Translations under genes and position numbers: made by a program
NCBI GenBank assembly: GCA_013373205.1
Contig: JABXIG010000007.1
Location: 90,468-154,467, forward strand
DNA length: 64,000 bases
Direction of reading: 5' to 3'
DNA from: Methylocystaceae bacterium
GTDB taxonomy: Bacteria; Pseudomonadota; Alphaproteobacteria; Rhodospirillales; Terasakiellaceae
In this document: piece after piece, positions 48,822-57,843 of the stretch
Layout of the letters: the number at the start of each line of letters is the position of its first letter
Numbering within the stretch: the first letter of the stretch is position 1
Notes under the pieces: generated by a model
Database searches by the model: none
Told to the model about the DNA's origin: nothing
Seen by the model: only the letters and a program-made list of their open reading frames with translations

Positions 48822-50975
48822 ATGAACACACAAACACAAAAACCAGAACTCCCAAGCACGATCTCCATGGATTCACCCGAACGGTTTATAAACCGGGAAC
48901 TTTCCTGGCTATCATTTAATACCCGCGTGCTAGAAGAAGCCGATAACCCGCACCATCCTTTGCTGGAACGTTTGCGTTTTCTCTCCATTTCTGCTGCGAA
49001 CCTTGATGAATTTTATATGGTCCGTGTGGCAGGCCTGAACGGACAGGTGCATGCGGGTATCAAGTCATTAAGCTATGACGGGCTTAGCCCCGCGCAACAA
49101 CTTGCCCAAATCCATAAGGCCGCCAACGAACTGGTCATGGGGCAACAAGAACGCTATCGCTCCCTTCGCGCCCTCCTACTTAAAGAAGGGATCAAAGTTT
49201 TAAAAAGTCAGGATGTCCCCAAACGTGACATCATATGGCTGGAAGAGCATTTCATGCAGCAAATCTTCCCGTCACTGACCCCGCTTGCCATTGATCCGGC
49301 GCACCCTTTCCCGTTCATTCCCAACCTTGGCCTCGCCATGATGTTTTCGTTGGAGTCTACGATTGACGGTGAACAGTTGAAAGCTATGGTGCCGCTGCCA
49401 CAAATGCTGCCGCGTTTTGTGCGCCTGCCGGATTATGGAAAAACCATTCGATTTATGCCGATGGAACAGATCATCAATTTGTTCCTTGATCGTCTATTTC
49501 CAAACTATAAAGTTATGTCATCGGGCTTATTTAAAATTATCCGCGACAGCGAGATGGAAATTGACGAAGAAGCCGAAGATCTGGTTCGTACCTTTGAAAG
49601 TGCGCTGAAGCGCCGCCGTCGCGGGTCTGTCATTCGCATGTCAATTGATGCTGAAATGTCAGAAGAATTGCGCAATCTGGTCATTGATGAACTCAGCGTA
49701 AATACAGAGGATTGTTTTATTCTGGACGGGTTGCTCGGACTTGCCGACACCAAGGAATTGATTGCGGATGAACGCCCTGACCTGCAATTCAAACCCTACA
49801 ATGTCCGTTTCCCCGAACGGATCCGTGATTTTGGCGGGGATTGCTTTGCAGCCATTCGCAAAAAAGATTTTGTGGTTCACCATCCATATGAAAGCTTTGA
49901 TGCGGTTGTTCAATTTGTCTTACAAGCCGCGCGGGACCCGGATGTGGTTGCCATTAAACAAACCCTTTATCGCACATCCAACAATTCACCGATCATAAAG
50001 GCATTGGTAGAAGCGGCAGAAGCCGGTAAATCCGTCACCGCCATGGTGGAATTAAAAGCGCGCTTTGATGAAGAAGCCAACATCCGTTGGGCACGTGACC
50101 TGGAACGTGCGGGTGCACAGGTGGTTTACGGCTTTGTCGATAAGAAAACACATGCCAAAATTAACCTTGTCGTGCGACGTGAAGGGGAACAATTGCGTTC
50201 TTACGTCCATCTCGGCACCGGAAATTATCACCCCATCACAGCCAAAATCTACACAGATTTGTCTTTCTTCTCCTGCGATCCGGCATTATGTCGTGATGCG
50301 ACCAAACTGTTTAACTACATGACAGGCTATGCTGAACCGGAAAAAATGGAAAAGATGGAATATTCGCCACTTACTTTGCGCGATACCATTTTGAAAGGCA
50401 TTGAAAACGAAATTAAAAATGCCAAAGCCAAAAAACCAGCGATGGTTTGGGCGAAAATGAATTCCATCGTTGACCCTAAAATCATTGATGCACTTTATGA
50501 AGCCTCGCAAGCTGGTGTTCAGGTTGATCTTGTTGTTCGTGGGATTTGCTGCCTTCGCCCGGGTGTGCCCGGCCTGTCTGAAAATATCCGCGTCAAAAGT
50601 GTCGTTGGTCGTTTTCTGGAACATTCACGAATCGTCTGTTTTGGCAATGGTGACAAATTGCCGAACCCGAACGCCAAGATCTACATTTCATCGGCTGACT
50701 GGATGCCACGTAATCTGGATCGTCGTGTGGAAACCCTCATTCCCATTGAAACAGATACAGTTCATCGTCAAATCCTTGACCAGATCATGGTTGCAAACCT
50801 CAAGGATGAAGCCCAAAGCTGGGTCTTAAAAGCAGACTCCACCTTTGAACGGGTCAAGGCTGATGAAAGCGGTTTTTCCTGTCACAATTACTTTATGACC
50901 AACCCTAGCCTGTCTGGTAGCGGGTCTGCCTTAAAGAAAAAAGGTCGCAGCCTGAAAAAGCTGATGTTGGACTAA
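48822..50975 (+). CDS. ppk1: Polyphosphate kinase 1
   Basis: [84 protein letters not shown]. Confidence 0.96.
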   Translation: MNTQTQKPELPSTISMDSPERFINRELSWLSFNTRVLEEADNPHHPLLERLRFLSISAANLDEFYMVRVAGLNGQVHAGIKSLSYDGLSPAQQLAQIHKAANELVMGQQERYRSLRALLLKEGIKVLKSQDVPKRDIIWLEEHFMQQIFPSLTPLAIDPAHPFPFIPNLGLAMMFSLESTIDGEQLKAMVPLPQMLPRFVRLPDYGKTIRFMPMEQIINLFLDRLFPNYKVMSSGLFKIIRDSEMEIDEEAEDLVRTFESALKRRRRGSVIRMSIDAEMSEELRNLVIDELSVNTEDCFILDGLLGLADTKELIADERPDLQFKPYNVRFPERIRDFGGDCFAAIRKKDFVVHHPYESFDAVVQFVLQAARDPDVVAIKQTLYRTSNNSPIIKALVEAAEAGKSVTAMVELKARFDEEANIRWARDLERAGAQVVYGFVDKKTHAKINLVVRREGEQLRSYVHLGTGNYHPITAKIYTDLSFFSCDPALCRDATKLFNYMTGYAEPEKMEKMEYSPLTLRDTILKGIENEIKNAKAKKPAMVWAKMNSIVDPKIIDALYEASQAGVQVDLVVRGICCLRPGVPGLSENIRVKSVVGRFLEHSRIVCFGNGDKLPNPNAKIYISSADWMPRNLDRRVETLIPIETDTVHRQILDQIMVANLKDEAQSWVLKADSTFERVKADESGFSCHNYFMTNPSLSGSGSALKKKGRSLKKLMLD

Positions 50976-50979
50976 CACA

Positions 50980-52473
50980 ATGAATTACACCCACGGGCCG
51001 GATCGCAAAGGCCGTTTAACAGCCATTGTGGATATTGGCTCCAACACGGTGCGTCTGGTGGTTTTTCACGGACCGGCCCGCATTCCTCTGCCTATCTTTA
51101 ACGAAAAAGTACAATGCCGTCTGGGGTCGGGAATTGATGAAACAGGCAAGCTCAATCCCGATGGTGTTGAACTGGCTTATGAAACCCTTAATCGTTTTAT
51201 GAAGCTGGTTGAAGTCATGCAGGTGGATACCGTCAGCCTGCTTGCTACGGCGGCCGTGCGCGAAGCAATTGATGGACCAGATTTTGTTCGTGAGATCAAA
51301 CATCTTTTTGATGCAGATGTCCGTGTCTTAAGCGGTGAAGAAGAAGCCAAACTGGCTGCTTACGGTGTCTTAAGCGGACTGCCCAAAGCTGATGGCTTAC
51401 TGGGCGATATGGGCGGGGCGAGCTTTGATCTGGTCAGTCTAGATCATGGAAAATTTGCCAAACATGACACCACCCCGCTCGGGCATTTGCGCATTGGTGA
51501 TGAGAACCACAAATCCATCGCTGATATGCGTAAATTCATCCGCTCCAAACTTGCTTCCCTAGATTGGACGCATGAGATGAAGGGGCGCAGTTTTTTTGCA
51601 GTTGGCGGATCATTGCGTGCTGTTGCGCGCCTAATCATGCATTACACTGATTACCCCCTGCATGTGATTGATAACTTCACATTACAGCATGAAGAAGCAA
51701 CACGTCTGCTTGGGATCCTATGCAAGTTGGATCTAGACGTCCTGCTTAGCGTGCCTGATATATCAAAAAAACGGGCAGAAACTTTGCCTGCTGCGATCGC
51801 TTTATTACAAGAGATACTGGAAACCATCGAACCGTCAGAAATTATATTTTCCGGCTATTCCATGCGCGAGGGTGAATTTTTTCAGTCTTTGGATGATGAC
51901 ATCAAAGAGCTGGACCCGCTAATCAGCAGCTGCCAAAACCTTGTGGAACGTGAAGGACGCTTTGGACAACAAGGCGAAGAAGTCTTTCACTGGATGGAAC
52001 CGATCTTTCAAAATGAAAAAGAAAACTGGATGAACCTGCGCCACGCAGCCTGCTTATTGCATGATATTGCATGGGCCGAACATCCTGATTACCGTGCAGA
52101 CCACGGTTTTTTACGGGTTTTACGCCTGCCTGTTGCGGGGCTATCCCATCATGATCGTGCGTTAATGGGGGCATGTGTCTATAGTCGCTATAAAGGGGAC
52201 TTTTCGCGGCGCATTGCAAAACCTCTACAGACATTTTTGAATGAAGAAGATGCCATCTGGACCAAGACCGTAGGCGCAGCCCTGCGACTAGCCCATACGT
52301 TGGCAAGTGGTGCCCCGCACCTGTTAGAACAAACCCGCCTTGAAATCCGTGGCGGGGAATTAATCCTGTCTTTACCGGAAAATGAAGATGTGTTCTTGGG
52401 GGATGCGGTGGCCCGCCGGGTTAAAACACTGGCAAAACACTTAGGATTAAGTGGCCGACTGGAACATGGGTGA
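50980..52473 (+). CDS. Ppx/GppA exopolyphosphatase family
   Basis: AIVDIGSNTVRLVVF, LLATAAVREAIDGPDFV, LLGDMGGASFDLV, ESDIFSGYSMREG-type motif (EIIFSGYSMREG). Confidence 0.93.
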   Translation: MNYTHGPDRKGRLTAIVDIGSNTVRLVVFHGPARIPLPIFNEKVQCRLGSGIDETGKLNPDGVELAYETLNRFMKLVEVMQVDTVSLLATAAVREAIDGPDFVREIKHLFDADVRVLSGEEEAKLAAYGVLSGLPKADGLLGDMGGASFDLVSLDHGKFAKHDTTPLGHLRIGDENHKSIADMRKFIRSKLASLDWTHEMKGRSFFAVGGSLRAVARLIMHYTDYPLHVIDNFTLQHEEATRLLGILCKLDLDVLLSVPDISKKRAETLPAAIALLQEILETIEPSEIIFSGYSMREGEFFQSLDDDIKELDPLISSCQNLVEREGRFGQQGEEVFHWMEPIFQNEKENWMNLRHAACLLHDIAWAEHPDYRADHGFLRVLRLPVAGLSHHDRALMGACVYSRYKGDFSRRIAKPLQTFLNEEDAIWTKTVGAALRLAHTLASGAPHLLEQTRLEIRGGELILSLPENEDVFLGDAVARRVKTLAKHLGLSGRLEHG

Positions 52474-52491
52474 TCTGTCACACTACGTCCG

Positions 52492-52559
52492 TGCGAAAAC
52501 AGGGACCTCTCTTTAACCGGCCGTGATTGCTTTAAAAGAGACACCTGCATTCGCAGGTG
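52492..52559. repeat. Intergenic palindromic element with hairpin
   Basis: CACCTGC-ATTC-GCAGGTG at 52542-52559; TGCGAAAACAGGGACCTCTCTTTAA resembles 17405-17426 TGCGAAAAGGGACCTCTTTAAA. Confidence 0.55.
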
Positions 52560-52594
52560 AACAGTTGTTTTTATTAGCCTCTTAAAGCGACCAC

Positions 52595-53752
52595 TTACTC
52601 GCCAAGATCAATCACTTTGATGTTTTTTCCATTGACTGCCAAAGAAAGTTTTCCTTCTTTCAACTTGATCGCAGAGGCACCAAAGAGTTCGCGACGCCAA
52701 CCTTTGAGACAGGCCACATCTGCTTTGGCCCCATAGGCGGCGATCTGTTCCAGATCTTGCGCATTTGCCACCAGCTTTTGTGCGACATCATTATGTTCAC
52801 AGCTGAATTTCAGCAACACTTTCAACAGATCGACCACCGGTCCCAAGCCTTTTGGCAGGTCTTTTTTAGCTGGCGGTTGGGGATATTCAGACGGGTCCAT
52901 GGTCAAGGCCCGTTTGATTGCAGATAGAATTTCGCTGCCATAGCGGCCTTGGGCAATAGATTTATTCATGCCACGCACCCGTTCCAAGGCTTGTTCATCC
53001 TTGGGGGTATGGTGGGCAATTTCGATAATGGCATCATCGCGAATGACACGATTCCGGGGCATATCCTTGCGTTGGGCCTCACGCTCGCGCCAGGCAGCAA
53101 CTTCACGCAGGACGGCCAGTACTTTTGCACTTTTGGTACGTGCTTTTAAACGCTTCCACGCCATTTCCGGATCTACAATATAAGTTGACGGACTGGTCAG
53201 TGCAGCCATTTCCTCATCCAGCCATCCTGCACGATTATTGTCTTCCAATTTTTGCATCAGACGCTGATAAATCACACGTAAATGGGTGACATCGCCCAAG
53301 GCATACGTAATCTGGCGTTCAGTCAAGGGGCGTTTGCTCCAATCTGTAAAGCGCGAACCTTTATCCAAGTTTTTCTTACAGAGGTTATTCACCAGCGTTT
53401 CATAGCCCACTGATTCCCCAAACCCACAAACCATGGCCGCAACTTGTGTATCAAACATCGGGGTCGGTGTTTGTCCGGTCAGCTTGACAAAAATCTCGAC
53501 ATCCTGACGCGCAGCATGAAAGACTTTTAACACCTTGTCATTCGCCATAAGATCATAAAGTGGTTGCAGGTCGATCCCATCTGCCAGTACATCCACACAG
53601 CGCGCTTCATCTTCCCCACCCAATTGGACGAGGCAAAGCTTCGGCCAATAGGTTTTTTCGCGCATAAATTCTGTATCGACCGTGACGAAACGCTCAGTCG
53701 CCAGTCGATCGCAAAACGCTGAAAGCGTTTGTGTATCTGTAATCAGTTCCAT
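52595..53752 (-). CDS. rnd: Ribonuclease D
   Basis: FVTVDTEFMREKTYWPKLCLVQLG, VFHAARQDVEIF, FDTQVAAMVCGFGESVGYETLV, YALGDVTHL. Confidence 0.95.
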   Translation of the reverse strand: MELITDTQTLSAFCDRLATERFVTVDTEFMREKTYWPKLCLVQLGGEDEARCVDVLADGIDLQPLYDLMANDKVLKVFHAARQDVEIFVKLTGQTPTPMFDTQVAAMVCGFGESVGYETLVNNLCKKNLDKGSRFTDWSKRPLTERQITYALGDVTHLRVIYQRLMQKLEDNNRAGWLDEEMAALTSPSTYIVDPEMAWKRLKARTKSAKVLAVLREVAAWREREAQRKDMPRNRVIRDDAIIEIAHHTPKDEQALERVRGMNKSIAQGRYGSEILSAIKRALTMDPSEYPQPPAKKDLPKGLGPVVDLLKVLLKFSCEHNDVAQKLVANAQDLEQIAAYGAKADVACLKGWRRELFGASAIKLKEGKLSLAVNGKNIKVIDLGE

Positions 53753-53835
53753 GCTTTCCTATACACCGTTTCGAAATAAATGAAAACCTAAACTGGACGT
53801 TTTAACGCTATGAGACAAAAGGACTATTGATTCGT

Positions 53836-53888
53836 TATGTCGAAAGAGACATACTGCAATGTGCGTTATGATAGAAATAACATAGCGC
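53836..53888. promoter_or_regulatory. Two inverted repeats upstream of tupA, candidate ModE/TunR-like operator sites
   Basis: TATGTC-GAAAGA-GACATA (53836-53853) and GCGTTATG-N10-CATAGCGC (53863-53888, one mismatch, with inner GTTAT-N7-ATAAC). Confidence 0.4.
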
Positions 53889-53917
53889 CTTTATTGTTCA
53901 TTGATTTAGGCGACACC

Positions 53918-54739
53918 ATGATGAAACGTTTAAGCATATTGATCTCGACCATCTGTGCCGTAGTTCTTTTCTCATTTCATGCACAGGCAACAAAAACCTT
54001 TATTACGGTGGCCTCGACCACTTCGACCGCCAACTCTGGTCTTTTCGAATACCTACTGCCAAAGTTTTCTGAAGAAACCGGGATTGAAGTCCGTGTTGTT
54101 GCCGTTGGTACCGGACAGGCCGTCCGCCTTGCGCGCAAAGGCGATGCTGATGTTTTATTTGTTCATCACCGACCTTCAGAAGAAAAATTTGTCGCTGACG
54201 GTTTTGGCGATAAACGCTATGACGTCATGTACAATGACTTTGTCATCATTGGTCCGAAAAATGACCCGGCACAAATTAAAAACTGCATGAGCCCAACGAG
54301 CGCCCTTAGAAAAATCAAAAATAGCGGGCAGGCTTTTGCATCACGCGGAGATGACAGCGGCACCAACAAACGCGAACTTTCCCTATGGAAGATGGCTGGC
54401 CTTGAAGACAAAGACCTTAGAGGGGAATGGTACCGGGCGACAGGTTCTGGCATGGGGGCCACCCTTAATATCGCCGCGGGCATGAACGCTTATACCTTAA
54501 GTGATCGCGGAACATGGATTGCCTTTAAGAACAAACAAAACCTTGACGTTTTGTGTGAGGGTGACCAAAGGCTGTTCAACCCTTATGGTGTCATTGCAGT
54601 CAGTAAGAAAAGATTCCCGCATGTTAAAAATGCAGAAGCCACCACCTTCGTAAACTGGCTTATCTCTGCAAAAGGTCAAAAATTGATCGGTGATTTCCGT
54701 GTGAAAGATCAACCTCTTTTCACACCAAATGCAAAGTGA
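53918..54739 (+). CDS. tupA: TupA-like tungstate (oxyanion) periplasmic binding protein
   Basis: Signal peptide MMKRLSILISTICAVVLFSFHAQA; ITVASTTSTANSGLFEYLLPKFSEETGIEVRVVAVGTGQAVRLARKGDADVLFVH. Track start at 53837 lies before the signal peptide. Confidence 0.85.
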   Translation: MMKRLSILISTICAVVLFSFHAQATKTFITVASTTSTANSGLFEYLLPKFSEETGIEVRVVAVGTGQAVRLARKGDADVLFVHHRPSEEKFVADGFGDKRYDVMYNDFVIIGPKNDPAQIKNCMSPTSALRKIKNSGQAFASRGDDSGTNKRELSLWKMAGLEDKDLRGEWYRATGSGMGATLNIAAGMNAYTLSDRGTWIAFKNKQNLDVLCEGDQRLFNPYGVIAVSKKRFPHVKNAEATTFVNWLISAKGQKLIGDFRVKDQPLFTPNAK

Positions 54740-54771
54740 TTTCTAGCGCTTTCACTTGCATAAACTCCAAT

Positions 54772-54806
54772 GGCGGCCCTTGTTTAACTCGGGTCGCCTT
54801 TTTTTT
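54772..54806 (+). terminator. Intrinsic terminator after tupA
   Basis: GGCGGCCC-N11-GGGTCGCC (one G-U pair) followed by T8. Confidence 0.75.
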
Positions 54807-55143
54807 CTTTGGTCAAAAGACTATCCATCTTTTTCAACAAAGGTGCTGCCTCTTTCCTTGCCCCATCTTCGGCAACCCGATAAAGCGATATCAAATCTTT
54901 TCCAACCTGGGTTAATTTGGCACCCCCACCTTTTTTCCCACCAATGGACGTTTCGACGACATCTTCATTTAACACAGATTGCAGGGTTTCCAGCAAATGC
55001 CAGGCACGACGGTAAGTCATGCCCATTTCCTTTGCTGCCCCACTGATACTACCGACTTTATCAATCTGTTCCAGCAAGGCGATTTTACCCGGTCCGATAT
55101 GACCTTTGGGAAAAGCGATGCGGATACGCAATGTCGTTTCCAT
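54784..55143 (-). CDS. ModE-like N-terminal winged-helix regulator without MOP/TOBE domains
   Basis: IGPGKIALLEQIDKVGSISGAAKEMGMTYRRAWHLLETLQSVLNEDVVETSIGGKKGGGAKLTQVG. Confidence 0.88.
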   Translation of the reverse strand: METTLRIRIAFPKGHIGPGKIALLEQIDKVGSISGAAKEMGMTYRRAWHLLETLQSVLNEDVVETSIGGKKGGGAKLTQVGKDLISLYRVAEDGARKEAAPLLKKMDSLLTKEKKGDPS

Positions 55144-55157
55144 CGCCCAACACCACC

Positions 55158-56435
55158 TTATTTCAGCTTTTTATAAATGTTTTCAATGCGTTTTAACAAA
55201 TCAGCTTCACTATAAGGTTTCAGTACATATTCACTGACACCATATTTACGTGCCTCTAAAATTGTGTCTTCATCATTTTTTGCAGACATCAACATAAAGG
55301 GGAGGTCTTCATCCAGATCACGCACTTCTTCTAGAATTTCCTGACCTTCCATGTCTGCAAGACTGTCTGAACAGATCATAAGTTTTACGGGCGTGCGTTC
55401 GGCTTCGAACACACGCAAGGCTGTTTCCCCATCAGCGACACAGCGGATATCGACAAAACCGACCTCGGTCAGGGTGTTTTCCAACTGACGGCGCACATTC
55501 TCATTTTCTTCTGCAACCAGAACCCGGCTATTGGCATATTCTTCTGCATAACGGCTGCGCACCTTGTTTAAACGGTTAAACACGGTGCGTCGCAACTGCA
55601 TGACCACATCATTTGGCAAATTATGTTTAGCAATCATCTGATTGACCAGCGCCGTGCTGACATACTTGGCCACGTTTTGAATTGCCTCATCAGGCAAAGT
55701 GTCGCGATCAACCAAAGGCCCATGCCAATTTTCATGATCTTTGGCTTTTTCAGAAATGAACGTCAGCGTGCTCTCATTAATATTAGCAGATTTGTTTTCC
55801 AACAGGGCCTGAACAGCCTGCCCGCTTTCTGTTTCAGCAACCGCTGTCGATACCTTTTCCCCTAAGCCCTGACGTTTCGCAATCGCTGTCAGCGCTTCAT
55901 CCTGAATGGATTCTGAAATGATCGAGATCAGTTCATCATCATCCAGCATGGGGGAAAATTCCAACATAGGCGATGAAACAGATGCATCAATATCGCGCGC
56001 CAGCTTGGAGGCTGTATCTTGCGGGATATTATTCATCAGTTTGATTTCTTCAGATAAAATCGCACGAATGTCCGGCAATTGGTCATTTGCCAGACCCTGC
56101 ATGACTTCTACGACCATTTGACTGGCCCGTGAGGTCGCATCTTTATCCAATGCAGGCGTCAATTCCCCAATGCGTGAAGCCAGCTTTTCCCGAACCGCCT
56201 TATCTTCATCTTTGGTCAGAATAATTTTTGCCTGCAACGGGGCTTTTTTATTTTCAGCCACTGCTTCGCGCACTTCTTTGTTTTTATCTGTGGCAAAAAA
56301 GTACAGCAATTCCGGTTCCAGATCCGTCAGGGCAGCCAGATCACAGCGCGCCTGCACATCGTCACATTGGGCGATTTGCTTGGCTTCTTCGTATGTCGGT
56401 TTTTTATCCCGTTTGCCTTTTAACCAACCAAACAC
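55158..56435 (-). CDS. DUF2336 domain protein with C-terminal REC domain
   Basis: HEAT-like N-terminus (ARCDLAALTDLEPELLYFFATDKNKEVREAVAENKKAPLQAKIIL) and REC (VLVAEENENVRRQLENTLTEVGF, KLMICSDSLADMEGQEIL, LMSAKNDE, YVLKPYSEADL). Confidence 0.82.
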   Translation of the reverse strand: MFGWLKGKRDKKPTYEEAKQIAQCDDVQARCDLAALTDLEPELLYFFATDKNKEVREAVAENKKAPLQAKIILTKDEDKAVREKLASRIGELTPALDKDATSRASQMVVEVMQGLANDQLPDIRAILSEEIKLMNNIPQDTASKLARDIDASVSSPMLEFSPMLDDDELISIISESIQDEALTAIAKRQGLGEKVSTAVAETESGQAVQALLENKSANINESTLTFISEKAKDHENWHGPLVDRDTLPDEAIQNVAKYVSTALVNQMIAKHNLPNDVVMQLRRTVFNRLNKVRSRYAEEYANSRVLVAEENENVRRQLENTLTEVGFVDIRCVADGETALRVFEAERTPVKLMICSDSLADMEGQEILEEVRDLDEDLPFMLMSAKNDEDTILEARKYGVSEYVLKPYSEADLLKRIENIYKKLK

Positions 56436-56481
56436 TTACTTCTTCTCCGCATATAAAAACGCTTCATCACAGAACATAGCC

Positions 56482-57843
56482 TTATCTTTCCCTAAACGCA
56501 TTCAGTAAGGATACGTAAACTGGCCGTGTGAGATATTCGAGCAAAGTTTGTTCACCTGTAATAATAGCCGCTTGCACCGTCATGCCGGGGACAATTTTAT
56601 GTTTAACCCCATTCGCAATAAGGAAATCTTCTTTTAGGCGAATATGCCCTCTAAAGAAAGGATTACCTGCTTCATCCATAAAGGTTGTCGCGGAAAATTT
56701 AATCAATTCACCATCAACGGTTCCATATCGACGCGCATCAAATCCGGTTACTGTGACTTTTGTTTCCTGTCCGACCTCAATATGACCGATATCACTGGGT
56801 TGGATTTTGTTTTCAATAATGACCTGTTCATCGGCTGGCACGATTTCCATCACAACCTGCGCCGGTTCAATCACCGCACCCGGTGTGTTAATTTCCAGAC
56901 CATGTACAACCCCGCTAACCGGGGCGCGAAGTTCCAGACGGGTCACTTTATCTTCAAGACGGGCAATATTTTCGCGTACTTCGGCCAGTTGACCGCTGAC
57001 CTGATCCAGTTCTTCCAATGCCTGACCACGTTCTTTTGTATCCAGTTCGGAAATCTGATTTTGCGTTTCTTCAATACTTGCCAAGGCCTGTTCTTTAGAC
57101 ACTTCTGCTTCGTTGATGGACCCTTTGTTTTTCGCCAGTTCCAGTTCCGCATTAATCAAATTCACACGAGAGCCATGACCTGATTTAAACAGTTTCTGAC
57201 GCATATTCACCTGCTGAGTCAGTAACTTCGACTGTCTGGAAAGACTTTGTACCTGACGTTCAAAATTTTCAACTGACTTTTTCTGCTGTTCAATTTGAGA
57301 ACGCAAAACCGTCTTTTCCCCTTCGATGCGGGCGCGCACACCGTTCAGGTTAAACTGACTTTCTTCGACCAGTTCAGGGTATTGATCAACAAAGGCGCTG
57401 AAATCCGGGTCTTTCCCGTCAATAAAAGCGCGAAGACGCACTTGCTTAATGGCCAAGGCTGCTTCACGCGCTTTGATCTGGTTTAATTCTGCCGTGCGCA
57501 AGGTTGGTTCAAACTGCAACAAGGCTTGGTCTTTTTCAACATAATCCCCGGCGCGCACTAAAATGGCTTTTACAATCCCGCCTTCCAGATGCTGAACCAC
57601 ACGTTTATCACCTGAGGGGATCACAGTCCCTTCTGTCGTTGCCGAGGTTTTAATTTCAACAAAATGCGACCACACAACCGCAGAACCCAACAACAACATA
57701 ATCAACACGATCACACTGGAGGCCATACGTGACGGCCCGGCTTCTTCCAGCATGGCTTCACGCGATAAAAGCTTTAACTGTTCGCGCGACATGGTGCGTT
57801 TGCGCGACAGAACTTCATTTTCAATATCGCTTGAGGTGCTCAT
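56482..57843 (-). CDS. HlyD family type I secretion periplasmic adaptor
   Basis: TM near N-terminus, ATTEGTVIPSGDKRVVQHLEGGIVKAILVRAGDYVEKDQALLQFEPT, APVSGVVHGLEINTPGAVIEPAQVVMEIVPADEQVIIE. Confidence 0.94.
   Translation of the reverse strand: MSTSSDIENEVLSRKRTMSREQLKLLSREAMLEEAGPSRMASSVIVLIMLLLGSAVVWSHFVEIKTSATTEGTVIPSGDKRVVQHLEGGIVKAILVRAGDYVEKDQALLQFEPTLRTAELNQIKAREAALAIKQVRLRAFIDGKDPDFSAFVDQYPELVEESQFNLNGVRARIEGEKTVLRSQIEQQKKSVENFERQVQSLSRQSKLLTQQVNMRQKLFKSGHGSRVNLINAELELAKNKGSINEAEVSKEQALASIEETQNQISELDTKERGQALEELDQVSGQLAEVRENIARLEDKVTRLELRAPVSGVVHGLEINTPGAVIEPAQVVMEIVPADEQVIIENKIQPSDIGHIEVGQETKVTVTGFDARRYGTVDGELIKFSATTFMDEAGNPFFRGHIRLKEDFLIANGVKHKIVPGMTVQAAIITGEQTLLEYLTRPVYVSLLNAFRER

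Noticed and set aside
53837-53917. Track start of the tupA ORF (MSKETYCNVRYDRNN...)
   Set aside because: Signal peptide begins at MMKRLS (53918); the extra 27 codons overlap the palindromic promoter region
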